Below, in pieces: positions 34,319-42,004 of a DNA stretch of 64,000 bases. The stretch is from JACTMZ01 sp044359955 (GTDB lineage: Bacteria; Verrucomicrobiota; Verrucomicrobiia; Chthoniobacterales; JACTMZ01). Location: NCBI GenBank assembly GCA_044359955.1, contig JBIKLF010000002.1, positions 186,001-250,000 of the forward strand, written 5' to 3'. A program made the translations under genes and the position numbers. The notes beneath the pieces were generated by a model that was not told the DNA's origin, did not search any database, and saw nothing but the letters and a program-made list of their open reading frames with translations. Positions within the stretch are counted from its first letter, which is position 1, and each line of letters starts with the position of its first letter.

Positions 34319-35095
34319 TCAGCGCGGCGAGTTTTCGGCCCGCTCATGCTCGTATAAACGGCTGTAGCGCACCAACGTGCTGAACGCTGTCGCTTTTGCG
34401 ATGTAGTAGCCTGGGAAACCATCCAGAAATCCCAAGCGCAGAATGTAGGCTCTGAAAAACCGCCACCACGGGCGAATCAGACAATCAGTCCACGACCAGC
34501 GGTTGCCCGCGGCCAGCTGCCTCTCGAGAAAATAATCGCTGAAGACCCCGATCTTGGCCGTGTAGCTGTTCAAGGTCGGATGCGAGTAATGGTGCAAGTC
34601 GCCCGTGAGACGCTTGGCCTCGCCGTCCAACTCGATCTTGTCGTGCTCCGGTGAACCAGACCACTGTCCTTTGCCCCGCCGGAAAAGCCGGAGACTTAGG
34701 TCGGGATACCAATCGCCATGGGTGATCCACCTTCCGAGAAACCAGACTTTGCGGGGAAATATCGCGCCGTTGAATCGTCGGTGCTCGCCTTGGAAAAAGT
34801 TAGAAATGTCCGTCCGCAATTGCTGCGACACTTCTTCATCCGCATCCAAGGCCAGCACCCATTCACTGGTCGTCTGTGCCAGGGCGAATCTTTTCTGGTC
34901 GCGGTAACCTTCCCATGGATGCTCGATGACTTTCGCTCCAAAACCTCGCGCCACCTCGGCTGTGTTGTCCTCGCAATCATTGATCACCACCACGATTTCC
35001 CCGACCCAACCTGCGACGCTGCCCAGACTGCGCGGCAGATTGCGCCCTTCATTCCTCGCCGTCATCGACACGCTGATGGGCAACCGATCGGTCAT
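34319..35095 (-). CDS. LPS-core GT2 glycosyltransferase (WaaE/KdtX-like)
   Basis: I start at ATG 35095 (MTDRLPISVSMTARNEG); 12 residues could be added from 35131. About 258 residues. ISVSMTARNEGRNLPRSLGSV and VVINDCEDNTAEVA form the sugar-nucleotide site, and LALDADEEV is the DxD. WITHGDWYPDLSLRLFRRG is the conserved LpsA/WaaE motif of LPS core glucosyltransferases. It follows a GT4 gene on the same strand by 32 bases. Confidence 0.88.
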   Translation of the reverse strand: MTDRLPISVSMTARNEGRNLPRSLGSVAGWVGEIVVVINDCEDNTAEVARGFGAKVIEHPWEGYRDQKRFALAQTTSEWVLALDADEEVSQQLRTDISNFFQGEHRRFNGAIFPRKVWFLGRWITHGDWYPDLSLRLFRRGKGQWSGSPEHDKIELDGEAKRLTGDLHHYSHPTLNSYTAKIGVFSDYFLERQLAAGNRWSWTDCLIRPWWRFFRAYILRLGFLDGFPGYYIAKATAFSTLVRYSRLYEHERAENSPR

Positions 35096-35127
35096 CTTTG
35101 CTGATGATGTGAGGGTCGGGTGAAAAG

Positions 35128-36243
35128 TCAATCAGCGGAGGCTCTTCGATCGAACATACGGCGATAGAGATCCTCATGCTCCGCGGCGACGTCCGACCAG
35201 GTGCGAGAAGCCAGGGGTGTGAATGTTTGGCCGGCCACTTCGGCGCAGGCGCGGGCCCAGTCGGCTACGGGCGCACCGACGGGCAAAATACGAAGACCAT
35301 CAGAGCGAAGGTGGTCGGCAGCACCGCATTGGTCGGAAAAAACCACCGGGACTCCGCAGGTGAGGGCTTCGGACATGACCATGCCGAAAGGTTCGTCGGT
35401 CGCGGGGTGAACCAAGACGTCGATCCGGCCGAAGAAATCTTGCGGGTCGGTGCGCCCGAGAAATTGGACGGCAGGTTCTGATGACGGACGAGCGGGCCGC
35501 TCGTCCCTACCCAAGGCGAGCGCTTGCGAAACCAAGTTGCCGGGCAAGGACTCAGGAGGACAACCGGCAATGAGCATGGTCCAGTTGGGATCGGCGCGGC
35601 GAAGGCTGCGAAAAACTTCCAGAGCTTTGGGCAGCCCCTTTCGTTTCCAGTCGCGGCCCATGAAACCCAGCACGCGTGGTTTCCGGGCGGGGTCTTTGAC
35701 CACCGGTTGCAAATACGTGTAAGCGGGGGTGATGACCTTGGTGATCTTTTGCGCGAGGTGCGGATATTCCCGGAGGGCAATGTCCTGCACGCGCTGCGCG
35801 CAGGAAACGAGAGCTTTGAGATTCGGGCCGTGAAACTTTTGCTTTTCGATCGCGAGATTTTTGCGAGCGCTAAAGTCGAGGAATTTCCAAGGCTTCAAAC
35901 GCAGCCCGTAAGCCGTGCAGGGTCCATGCTCGGTGGTGACATCCTGCTCGATGGTGTTCTCGTGGGAATGAACCATATCGAAGCGCCCGCGGTTCACCGG
36001 ATCGGAAAAAAATTCCGTGACCGCATCGCGGAAGACGTAGCGGTCGTGCCAGCCACGCTTGGCGGGCTTCGGTTGCAATTGGATGACTTCCACGCCACTC
36101 GCGGCCGCCGATGCCTCATCGACCGATCGGCACAAGGCCGTGACTTCATGACCGCGCTTGACCATCTCGCGCGCCGTCTCGAACACGTAGCGCTCCATCC
36201 CGCCAAGCGGCCCGAACGGACGGACGATGTAGAGAATCCTCAT
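35128..36243 (-). CDS. GT4-type glycosyltransferase with an in-frame palindromic repeat
   Basis: I start at ATG 36243 (MRILYIVRPFGPLGGMERYVFETA); the frame upstream runs into repeat sequence. About 371 residues. VRPFGPLGGMERY is the GT4 N-terminal glycine loop. RKPRVLGFMGRDWKRKGL and PFGMVMSEALTCGVPVVFSD, with the E-x7-E motif, are the donor side. Residues near 246-258 (GRDERPARPSSE) are encoded by a GGACGAGCGG / CCGCTCGTCC palindrome. The rest of the domain is normal, so the insert sits in a surface loop. Confidence 0.88.
   Translation of the reverse strand: MRILYIVRPFGPLGGMERYVFETAREMVKRGHEVTALCRSVDEASAAASGVEVIQLQPKPAKRGWHDRYVFRDAVTEFFSDPVNRGRFDMVHSHENTIEQDVTTEHGPCTAYGLRLKPWKFLDFSARKNLAIEKQKFHGPNLKALVSCAQRVQDIALREYPHLAQKITKVITPAYTYLQPVVKDPARKPRVLGFMGRDWKRKGLPKALEVFRSLRRADPNWTMLIAGCPPESLPGNLVSQALALGRDERPARPSSEPAVQFLGRTDPQDFFGRIDVLVHPATDEPFGMVMSEALTCGVPVVFSDQCGAADHLRSDGLRILPVGAPVADWARACAEVAGQTFTPLASRTWSDVAAEHEDLYRRMFDRRASAD
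35486..35511. repeat. Palindromic repeat inside the GT4 gene
   Basis: GGACGAGCGG-G-CCGCTCGTCC followed by CTACC. The same 26 bases occur in the gap at 52703-52728, where they are clearly non-coding. In the gene they are in frame and open. Confidence 0.9.
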
Positions 36244-36407
36244 GGCGGCAAAACACCTTATACCAACGTCCTTTTGCTTTTCGACTCCCGAGTAACTCAA
36301 GTTATGGAGGACCCGCCAGCTTGTGGTTCGGGCAGGGGGCACGGGCGTCCCGCCCGTGTGGTCTGTCGGAAAACGGGCGGGACGCCCGTTCCCCCTGGGC
36401 TTTACCG

Positions 36408-36456
36408 CCCCAGTTACTCCCAGCACACACCCGCCAATGCGCGGGTTCAGAGACTA
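36408..36456. repeat. Dispersed repeat, copy 2 (CCCCAGTTACTCCC...)
   Basis: Matches 19104-19152 with few changes. Confidence 0.8.
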
Positions 36457-36617
36457 TGGATCGAGTGGTAGGGCTGGGCCTCCGGACCAGCCGCGTCGAA
36501 TCCCAGAGCATGTTCGCGGTCGGCCCAACCGGAACGCGGCGAAGATGGCCCCTAGGCAAAGGTCCGACCCTAAACCGGGGCCGAAGGACAAAGTCCCAAG
36601 GCGATGGGCCCTTGGTA

Positions 36618-36792
36618 TAACTGTTTGGCGAGCGTCTCTGCGCACCAGCGGAGGAAAGGATGCGACGGTGGGGAACACCGCCGCTGCACCTCCAGACGAC
36701 ATTGTCGCGGCGGCAGCCTGTCCGCCGTGTGCGGATCCTCGCCGTCGGTGCCCTGCTTGAATCCGCGCCCGTTTTGAATTTTCACGGCTAAG
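36618..36792. repeat. 174-bp dispersed repeat, copy 1
   Basis: Begins TAACTGTTTGGCGAGCG and ends TTTTGAATTTTCACGGC. By eye about 90% identical to 40805-40978. The conserved core CCGTGTGCGGATCCTCGCC is unchanged. No coding frame is convincing in it. The copies flank an IS630 element at a distance. Confidence 0.88.
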
Positions 36793-36835
36793 AGCGCGGA
36801 TCAGATGTTCCGTCCGCCCGGGGTGTGGTTCAGGC

Positions 36836-36867
36836 ACACTTGGACATTTGGCAAAATGTCCAAGTGT
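36836..36867. repeat. 32-bp palindrome, copy 1
   Basis: ACACTTGGACATTT-GGCA-AAATGTCCAAGTGT, perfect 14-bp arms. Lies directly downstream of the end of the ABC exporter gene. One of five related copies in the window. Confidence 0.93.
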
Positions 36868-36879
36868 TGTTCCGGGGTC

Positions 36880-38697
36880 TTACGAGGCAATAGCTGTGGG
36901 CTCATGGTGAAATTGCATTTCGTAAAGGCTGCGGTAGGTGGGGGATTTCTCGAGTAGTTCGGCGTGCGTGCCGGTGTCGATGATGCGGCCTTGGCTCATC
37001 ACGACGATCATGTCGGAGGAGAGGACAGTCGACAGCCGATGGGCGATGGCGACGACAGTTTTGCCGGCGGAGAGTTTTTCCAGGGCGGACTGGATCATGC
37101 GCTCGCTCTCGGAATCGAGGGCGGAGGTGGCTTCGTCGAGGAGGAGGACGGGGGCGTTCTTCAACAGGGCGCGGGCGATGGCGAGGCGTTGTTGTTGTCC
37201 GCCGGAAAGTTTGCAGCCTTTGTCGCCGACGATGGATTCGTAGCCTTGCGGTTGGGCCAGAATAAAATCGTGGGCATAGGCCTGGCGGGCGGCTTCTTCA
37301 ACTTCATTCTGGGTGGCTTCGGGGCGGCCGAAGCGGATGTTGTTCAGGATGGTGTCGTGGAAGAGGAAGGTATCTTGGGTGACGATGCCGACCTGCTCGC
37401 GCAGGGAGTCGAGGGTGATGCTGCGCAGGTCGAGCCCGTCGAGGAGAATGGCGCCGCTCTGCGGATCGTAAAACCGGAGGATGAGGGAAAGCATGGTGCT
37501 CTTGCCGGCTCCGCTGGCTCCGACCAGGGCAACGCGTTGGCCGGGGGCGATGCGCAGGGAGATGTCCTCCAGCGCGGTGATTTCAGGGCCGTAGGAAAAG
37601 TTGACGTGCTCGAAGGTAATCTCACCGCGGCAGGAGGTGATCGTGGTGGCGTCGGGCGCATCCTTGATGTCGCGCGGTTCGCGCATGAGTTCGAAAATAT
37701 TTGTCGTGGCGGCGAGGCAGCGCTGGAGCATGAGGTGAATGCGGCTGAGGGATTTTACCGGCTCGTAAAGCAGGAAGATGCCGGCCATGAGGGCGAGGAA
37801 TTTGGCCGCGGTGAGTCCGGCGGCAAAGACGTAGAAGAGAGCCAGGCCGACGCCGAAGGCGGCCACCACTTCGACCAGCGGGGTGGTGATTTCCGTGTTT
37901 TTGAGCACGCGCATCGAGTTGCGGAACTGATTCATGACCGCATTGTCGAAGAGCTGCATCATGAACCTCTCGCGGCCGAAGGATTTGATCACGCGGATGC
38001 CGGAGAAGGATTCCTGCAGGATGACGTTCATTTCGCCGGCCAGCTCCTGCTCGGCGCGTCCCGCTTTGCGCACTTTGCGCCCATACATGGCCACCGGCAC
38101 AATGCAGATGGGGAAGAGGACAAGGGCCACGAGGCTGAATTTCCAGTCGATCCACATGACCGCCGCGATGCCGGCAATCAAGGCAATGGGCTGTTTGAAG
38201 AGGTTGACGCTGATCTGCGAGAGGGTGCTTTGGGCCACACCGGTATCGCTGAGGATGCGCGACATGAGGCGGCCGGTCTGGGCTTTGTCAAAGAAGCCCT
38301 GGCTTTGATTGACGATGCTGGCGAAGAGTTTGCTACGGATGTCGTTGAGCACGCGAAGACTGACCCACGACATTTCGTAAGCGTTGAGGTAGGAGAAGAA
38401 GCCGCGCAGAATCATGACGAGCGGCACGAGCAGGCAGACCCAGAGGACCGCCTCGAGCCCCGGGCCCGTGCTGGAGGTGGCAGCTTCGGCAATCTTTTGC
38501 TGGTCCGCGCCTCCGGGGAAAATGCGATCGCCGACAAGCTTGACGATCAAGGGAATCGAACCGTTGACCAAAGCAAAGAGGACGCCCATTCCGACACCGA
38601 GGAAGAAGCGACCTTTGTAAGGCCTAATGTAAGAAAGCAGCTCGGCGTAAGGCTGCCAGTGGCTGCGGAAGCCGGACGGTTCGGGCGAGTGGGGCAT
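36880..38697 (-). CDS. MsbA-like ABC exporter
   Basis: I start at ATG 38697 (MPHSPEPSGFRSH), since the frame upstream is repeat-like. About 605 residues. Six membrane segments in the first 310 residues (GRFFLGVGMGVLFALVNG and following) and an ABC ATPase: Walker A GASGAGKST, signature LSGGQQQR, Walker B VLLLDEATSALD, H-loop AIAHRLST. It is a half transporter that dimerises to flip lipid A, lipid-linked glycan or drugs. Its place beside LPS genes suggests a glycolipid substrate. Two hairpins lie upstream. Confidence 0.93.
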   Translation of the reverse strand: MPHSPEPSGFRSHWQPYAELLSYIRPYKGRFFLGVGMGVLFALVNGSIPLIVKLVGDRIFPGGADQQKIAEAATSSTGPGLEAVLWVCLLVPLVMILRGFFSYLNAYEMSWVSLRVLNDIRSKLFASIVNQSQGFFDKAQTGRLMSRILSDTGVAQSTLSQISVNLFKQPIALIAGIAAVMWIDWKFSLVALVLFPICIVPVAMYGRKVRKAGRAEQELAGEMNVILQESFSGIRVIKSFGRERFMMQLFDNAVMNQFRNSMRVLKNTEITTPLVEVVAAFGVGLALFYVFAAGLTAAKFLALMAGIFLLYEPVKSLSRIHLMLQRCLAATTNIFELMREPRDIKDAPDATTITSCRGEITFEHVNFSYGPEITALEDISLRIAPGQRVALVGASGAGKSTMLSLILRFYDPQSGAILLDGLDLRSITLDSLREQVGIVTQDTFLFHDTILNNIRFGRPEATQNEVEEAARQAYAHDFILAQPQGYESIVGDKGCKLSGGQQQRLAIARALLKNAPVLLLDEATSALDSESERMIQSALEKLSAGKTVVAIAHRLSTVLSSDMIVVMSQGRIIDTGTHAELLEKSPTYRSLYEMQFHHEPTAIAS

Positions 38698-38808
38698 TTG
38701 ATGGGGCGTGCGTGATGGCGAGGCTGAAGGTGTAGTATCTCCAAGCCTCGACACCGAGGCAATAGCCGTAGCGAGCACGACCCTCCCGGCGAATTGACTC
38801 AAATGAAA

Positions 38809-38888
38809 AGACACCGGGCGGGTGTCTGGGATGGGGTACAAAAAGATACGTTGCCTCAATGAAAAAGACACCATGGCCGGATGTCTTT
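38809..38888 (-). promoter_or_regulatory. Two similar hairpins upstream of the ABC exporter gene
   Basis: AGACACC / GGTGTCT (38809-38827) is perfect, and AAAGACA / TGTCTTT (38864-38888) is similar. Both have the core GACAC(C). They are about 55 bases apart and 110 to 190 bases ahead of the start. They may be operator sites or decayed repeats; the second ends just where the IS630 left end starts. Confidence 0.35.
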
Positions 38889-38942
38889 ATACTTAGCGTC
38901 ATAAGTAATTGCGCATTGTGATCTGGCCGTTAGGCTGGCGGG

Positions 38943-39467
38943 ATGAAAGCTCTACGCATCTCCGACGCCGAATCCATGATCCCCGCTCTTCATGATGAAA
39001 TCCGCCGCTGCGACAAGAGTCGCTATGACCATCGCCTGCATGGGGTTTTACTTGTGGCCCAAGGCCTGAGTTGTCCGCAGGTGGCAGCCATGCTCGGTGA
39101 TGCTCCGAGAACCGTGGAGAATTGGGTCCGGCGTTTTGAAGACGACGGGTTCGCCGGCCTGGCCGAGGGTGATCGTCCGGGAAGGCCCAGGCGGCTTGAT
39201 GAAAAACAAATGGCCGTGATCGGATCTGCCCTGCGCAAGAGTCCCAAGCAAGCCGGGGTCGGCGATGAGGGTGTCTGGGATGGCAAGACGCTTTCCAGCT
39301 TTGTGATGAAACGCTTCGGCGTGGATCTCCAAGTGCGGCAATGCCAAAGGCTCTTCCGTCAACTCGGCTTTCGCCGGCGAAAGCCGAGGCCTCTGCTGGC
39401 CCATGCCGATCCCGAGGCCCAGAGGGCATATAAAAAAACTGCGAAGGCTGGCGCGCGCAGGCTATGA
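38943..39467 (+). CDS. IS630 transposase, N-terminal frame
   Basis: A 174-residue frame with a helix-turn-helix domain (LLVAQGLSCPQVAAMLGDAPRTVENWVRR) and a second helical domain before the catalytic part (GRPRRLDEKQMAVIGSALR). It ends just after a run of seven A (39432-39438), in the frame that stops at 39465. The downstream DDE part is in the +1 frame. The protein binds the inverted repeats. Confidence 0.85.
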   Translation: MKALRISDAESMIPALHDEIRRCDKSRYDHRLHGVLLVAQGLSCPQVAAMLGDAPRTVENWVRRFEDDGFAGLAEGDRPGRPRRLDEKQMAVIGSALRKSPKQAGVGDEGVWDGKTLSSFVMKRFGVDLQVRQCQRLFRQLGFRRRKPRPLLAHADPEAQRAYKKTAKAGARRL

Positions 39468-39984
39468 CCTCTGGGCTGTTGATGAAGTCCATTTCCAGCA
39501 GCACGGCTCCCGCGCCGTCATGTGGGTTCCCCCGGAAATGAAAGATCCTGTTGTTCTCCATCATCCCACCCGCAAAAGCGTGGGATACTTCGGGGCGGTT
39601 CGCTTGCGTGACGGCAAGTTCTGCTTCTCCCGGGAGGAAGGCAAATTTGATGCGGTGACCACTTGGGCCTTCCTCCGGCGTCTGCACGCCGTCAGTTGCA
39701 GGTCCGGCCGTCGGGTGGCGCTCATTATCGACAATGCCAAGTATCACCACGCCTCCATGCACAAGGAATGGAGACGCACCAGAGAACCGGACTTTCGCCT
39801 CTTGTTCCTGCCGCCCTACAGCCCGGAACTCAACCCCATCGAGAGAGTGTGGAAACTGGTTCGTCGCCTGCGCCTGCACAACCGCTACTTCCCGGAACTG
39901 AGCAACATCATGGACACGGTCGAGGAGTTGTTTGGCCAGTGGACGAGAAAAGCCGCAGTTCTGCACAGGCTCTGCCAAGTTTAG
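39403..39984 (+). CDS. IS630 transposase, catalytic frame
   Basis: The DDE domain is complete: LWAVDEVHFQQHGSRAVMW (first D), VALIIDNAKYHHA (second D), and LPPYSPELNPIERVW (E). Translation alone would start at 39403, but the domain in fact continues the N-terminal frame through the A7 run as KKLRRLARAGYDLWAVDE after a +1 (or -2) shift. The shift may be programmed, as in other IS630-like elements, or a mutation. Confidence 0.85.
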   Translation: MPIPRPRGHIKKLRRLARAGYDLWAVDEVHFQQHGSRAVMWVPPEMKDPVVLHHPTRKSVGYFGAVRLRDGKFCFSREEGKFDAVTTWAFLRRLHAVSCRSGRRVALIIDNAKYHHASMHKEWRRTREPDFRLLFLPPYSPELNPIERVWKLVRRLRLHNRYFPELSNIMDTVEELFGQWTRKAAVLHRLCQV

Positions 39985-40017
39985 CATGCGCATTTATTTA
40001 TGGCGTCGTGTATAAAA

Positions 40018-40131
40018 ATGAGTCAAAAGAGTCGCCAGGAGATGTTGGAGCAGGCCCGGGAACGCTATGGGCCTCGCCGGACCGTGCCGAAGGAAGCGTC
40101 ACGGAAGCGCGGCGCGAGCCGGTTTTTTTAG
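40018..40131 (+). pseudogene. Possible integrase/transposase N-terminal remnant
   Basis: A 37-codon frame, MSQKSRQEMLEQARERYGPR and on, resembles the first helix of integrase-core transposases common in such genomes. It stops at a TAG in a T-rich stretch. It lies directly after the IS630 right end. Support is only by resemblance. Confidence 0.25.
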
Positions 40132-40203
40132 CGAGCCCACCCGTTCCGGCCGTGATGTCTGGCCGTGACGCCCGGGACCTGGACACGGGCGAGACTGTTG
40201 CCA

Positions 40204-40241
40204 GCAACACAAGAACATTTGGCAAAATGTCCTTGTGTTGC
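40204..40241. repeat. Palindrome, copy 2 (long form)
   Basis: GCAACACAAGAACATTT-GGCA-AAATGTCCTTGTGTTGC. The arms are 17 bases with one mismatch. It lies 11 bases upstream of the ArsR-like gene start and is the longest version of the family. Confidence 0.9.
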
Positions 40242-40252
40242 TATACGGGGGA

Positions 40253-40540
40253 ATGGCTTCCAACGACCGTGGCCGGGCCAGGATGACGGCTGCTCTGGGT
40301 AATCACCGCAGGATCGAAATTGTCCGCTTGCTGCGCGAGAAGCGCGTGCTCTGTATCGAAGAAGTTGCCGCGGCTTGCAAAATTGATATCTCCACCGCCA
40401 GCGAGCACGTGCGACGACTCCATGAAGCGGCCATGGTTAAGAAAAAGTCCAAAGGACGGCGGGTTCTTCTGAGCGTCACCAAGCGCGCCGGAACCTTGTT
40501 GCGCACCATCGATCTGCTGTGGGACGCACCACGTGAATGA
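40253..40540 (+). CDS. ArsR-type winged-helix regulator
   Basis: From ATG 40253, 95 residues; an in-frame GTG at 40235 would start inside the palindrome. TAALGNHRRIEIVRLLREKRVLCIEEVAAACKIDISTASEHVRRLHEAAMV is the ArsR/SmtB fold with recognition helix STASEHVRRL. Metal-binding Cys motifs are poorly defined, with single Cys at VLCIEE and AACKID. It is bracketed by palindromes at 40204 and 40540, which could be its operators or part of a mobile cassette. There is no neighbouring target gene. Confidence 0.78.
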   Translation: MASNDRGRARMTAALGNHRRIEIVRLLREKRVLCIEEVAAACKIDISTASEHVRRLHEAAMVKKKSKGRRVLLSVTKRAGTLLRTIDLLWDAPRE

Positions 40541-40571
40541 CACATGGACATTTTGCCAAATGTCCATGTGT
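40540..40571. repeat. 32-bp palindrome, copy 3
   Basis: ACACATGGACATTT-TGCC-AAATGTCCATGTGT, perfect 14-bp arms. It shares its first base with the last base of the ArsR-like gene. Confidence 0.93.
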
Positions 40572-41037
40572 TGTGATGCCAACGTCACCTTGCTCTTAAA
40601 TTTTTCCACTCGCCAATGAATGGTCGGCGGCCCGCTGGCCTCCGGTTCGTGAAGCCCTACGGCTTGGAGAGGCCAGGGGGCCCGACCGTGGGTCCAACAT
40701 CGCTGAAGTCCAACAGGTTCGGACGATTGGTCGAAGCCGGAACGATGCAAAACGTTCTGCCCTTTCCGGCGCTGCCACAGAGGCGCACCTGGGCGAGAAA
40801 TGACTAACTGTTTGGTGAGCGTCTCTGCGCACCAGCGGAGAAAAGGATGCGACGGTGGGGACACTGCTGCTACACCTCCAGACGACATGGTCGCGGCAGC
40901 AGCCTGTCCGCCGTGTGCGGATCCTCGCCGTCGGTGCCCTGCTCGAATCCGCGCCCGTTTTGAATTTTTACTGCTAAGTTGGAATTTCCCGGTGACGGAG
41001 AGAGGCGGTCGGCCGAGGTGCGGGGGCAAGCCGCCGG
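40572..41037. repeat. Repeat gap holding 174-bp repeat copy 2
   Basis: Non-coding. It includes a palindrome pair (GGCCTCCGG... near 40637 and GAGGCCAGG near 40668) and the second copy of the 174-bp repeat at 40805-40978. Confidence 0.7.
40805..40978. repeat. 174-bp dispersed repeat, copy 2
   Basis: Begins TAACTGTTTGGTGAGCG and ends TTTTACTGCTAAG. Near-identical to 36618-36792. Copies lie on either side of the ABC exporter, the IS630 and the ArsR-like gene. Confidence 0.88.
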
Positions 41038-41985
41038 TCAGCGGCGGGCGGTGGATTGGTTTTCTACGAACCAGCGGTAGGCGTTGGCGATGCCTTCGCG
41101 GAGCGGGATTTTTGGCGCCCAGCCGAGGGACTTGATTTTGGCGATGTCGAGGAGCTTGCGGGGGGTGCCGTCGGGTTTGGTGGGGTCGAACTCCAGGGTG
41201 CCTTCGAAGCCCAGCACATCGCAGACGGTTTCGGCCAGTTCACGGATGGTGACATCTTCTCCGCAGCCGACGTTGATCAAGTCGGGTTGGTCGTAGTGCT
41301 CCAGGAGGAAGAGGCTGGCGTCGGCCAGGTCGTCGGTGTGGAGAAATTCGCGGCGCGGCTGGCCGCTGCCCCAGACGGTGATGCTTTTGGCGCCGGCTTG
41401 TTTTGCTTCGTGGACTTTGCGGATGAGGGCGGGGAGGACGTGCGAGTTGTGGAGGTCGTAGTTGTCATGCGGACCGTAAAGGTTGGTCGGCATGGCGCTG
41501 ATGAAATTTTTGCCGTATTGGCGGGCGTAGGATTGGCAGAGTTTGATCCCGGCAATTTTGGCGATGGCGTAGGCGTCGTTGGTCGGCTCGAGGGGTCCGG
41601 TGAGGAGGGACTCCTCGGAAATGGGCTGCGGGGCCAGCTTGGGATAAATGCAGGAACTGCCGAGAAAGAGGAGCTTGCGCGCGCCGAAGTCCGCGGCGGC
41701 TTCGATCAGGTTGTTTTGGATCGCAAGGTTCTGCAGCAAAAACTCCACGGGTTGCTCGTTGTTGGCCAGGATGCCGCCGACTTTGGCGGCGGCGTCGACC
41801 ACCACGGACGGTTGTTCGCTCTTGAAGAAGTCCCGCACGGCCTGGCGGTCGAGCAAATCGAGTTCGGCGCGGGTGCGCCCGAGGACTTTGGTGAACCCGT
41901 CTTTCTGCAGACGCCGATGAATGGCGCTGCCGACCATGCCGCGGTGTCCGGCCACAAATATTGTCTCGTCCTTCGACAGTTTCAT
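41038..41985 (-). CDS. fcl: GDP-L-fucose synthase
   Basis: A 315-residue bifunctional 3,5-epimerase/4-reductase that turns GDP-4-keto-6-deoxymannose into GDP-L-fucose. VAGHRGMVGSAI is the NADP-binding loop, LFLGSSCIYP is the conserved Ser-Cys, and NDAYAIAKIAGI contains the Tyr-x3-Lys pair. It fits the fucose supply for the glycan. GDP-mannose 4,6-dehydratase is not in this window. The start at 41985 is 20 bases from the divergent aldehyde dehydrogenase-like gene. Confidence 0.96.
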   Translation of the reverse strand: MKLSKDETIFVAGHRGMVGSAIHRRLQKDGFTKVLGRTRAELDLLDRQAVRDFFKSEQPSVVVDAAAKVGGILANNEQPVEFLLQNLAIQNNLIEAAADFGARKLLFLGSSCIYPKLAPQPISEESLLTGPLEPTNDAYAIAKIAGIKLCQSYARQYGKNFISAMPTNLYGPHDNYDLHNSHVLPALIRKVHEAKQAGAKSITVWGSGQPRREFLHTDDLADASLFLLEHYDQPDLINVGCGEDVTIRELAETVCDVLGFEGTLEFDPTKPDGTPRKLLDIAKIKSLGWAPKIPLREGIANAYRWFVENQSTARR

Positions 41986-42004
41986 TTCTTAAGGTGCCGA
42001 CGTT

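Larger units (their letters stand above)
36244..36879. repeat. Repeat-filled gap upstream of the GT4 gene
   Basis: About 636 bases with no gene. It holds an inverted pair GGGCGTCCCGCCCG / CGGGCGGGACGCCC around 36346-36391, the CCCCAGTTACTCCC repeat at 36408, a 174-bp repeat at 36618 and a 32-bp palindrome at 36836. Confidence 0.8.
38888..40014 (+). mobile_element. IS630-family insertion sequence
   Basis: About 1.13 kb. Ends are inverted repeats of about 29 bases: 38888-38916 (TATACTTAGCGTCATAAG onwards) and the complement of 39986-40014 (TATACACGACGCCATAAA onwards), with the outer and inner ends conserved. TA bases at both tips fit the TA target of the Tc1/mariner-IS630 group. The two transposase frames are joined by a probable frameshift. 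Confidence 0.85.

Noticed and set aside
36243..36426. Longer N-terminus for the GT4 protein
   Set aside because: It would translate the inverted-repeat DNA (GRPARFPTDHTGGTPVPP). The glycine loop of GT4 begins at MRILYIV.
36964..38715. 583-codon open frame on the plus strand opposite the ABC exporter
   Set aside because: It is a mirror of the codon pattern of the real ABC gene on the minus strand, which has all ABC motifs; the translated sequence is Gly/Asp/Glu-rich with no domain.
40235..40252. GTG 40235 as start of the ArsR-like gene
   Set aside because: It lies inside the palindrome and would add only six residues (MLLYGG); ATG 40253 gives the normal domain start.
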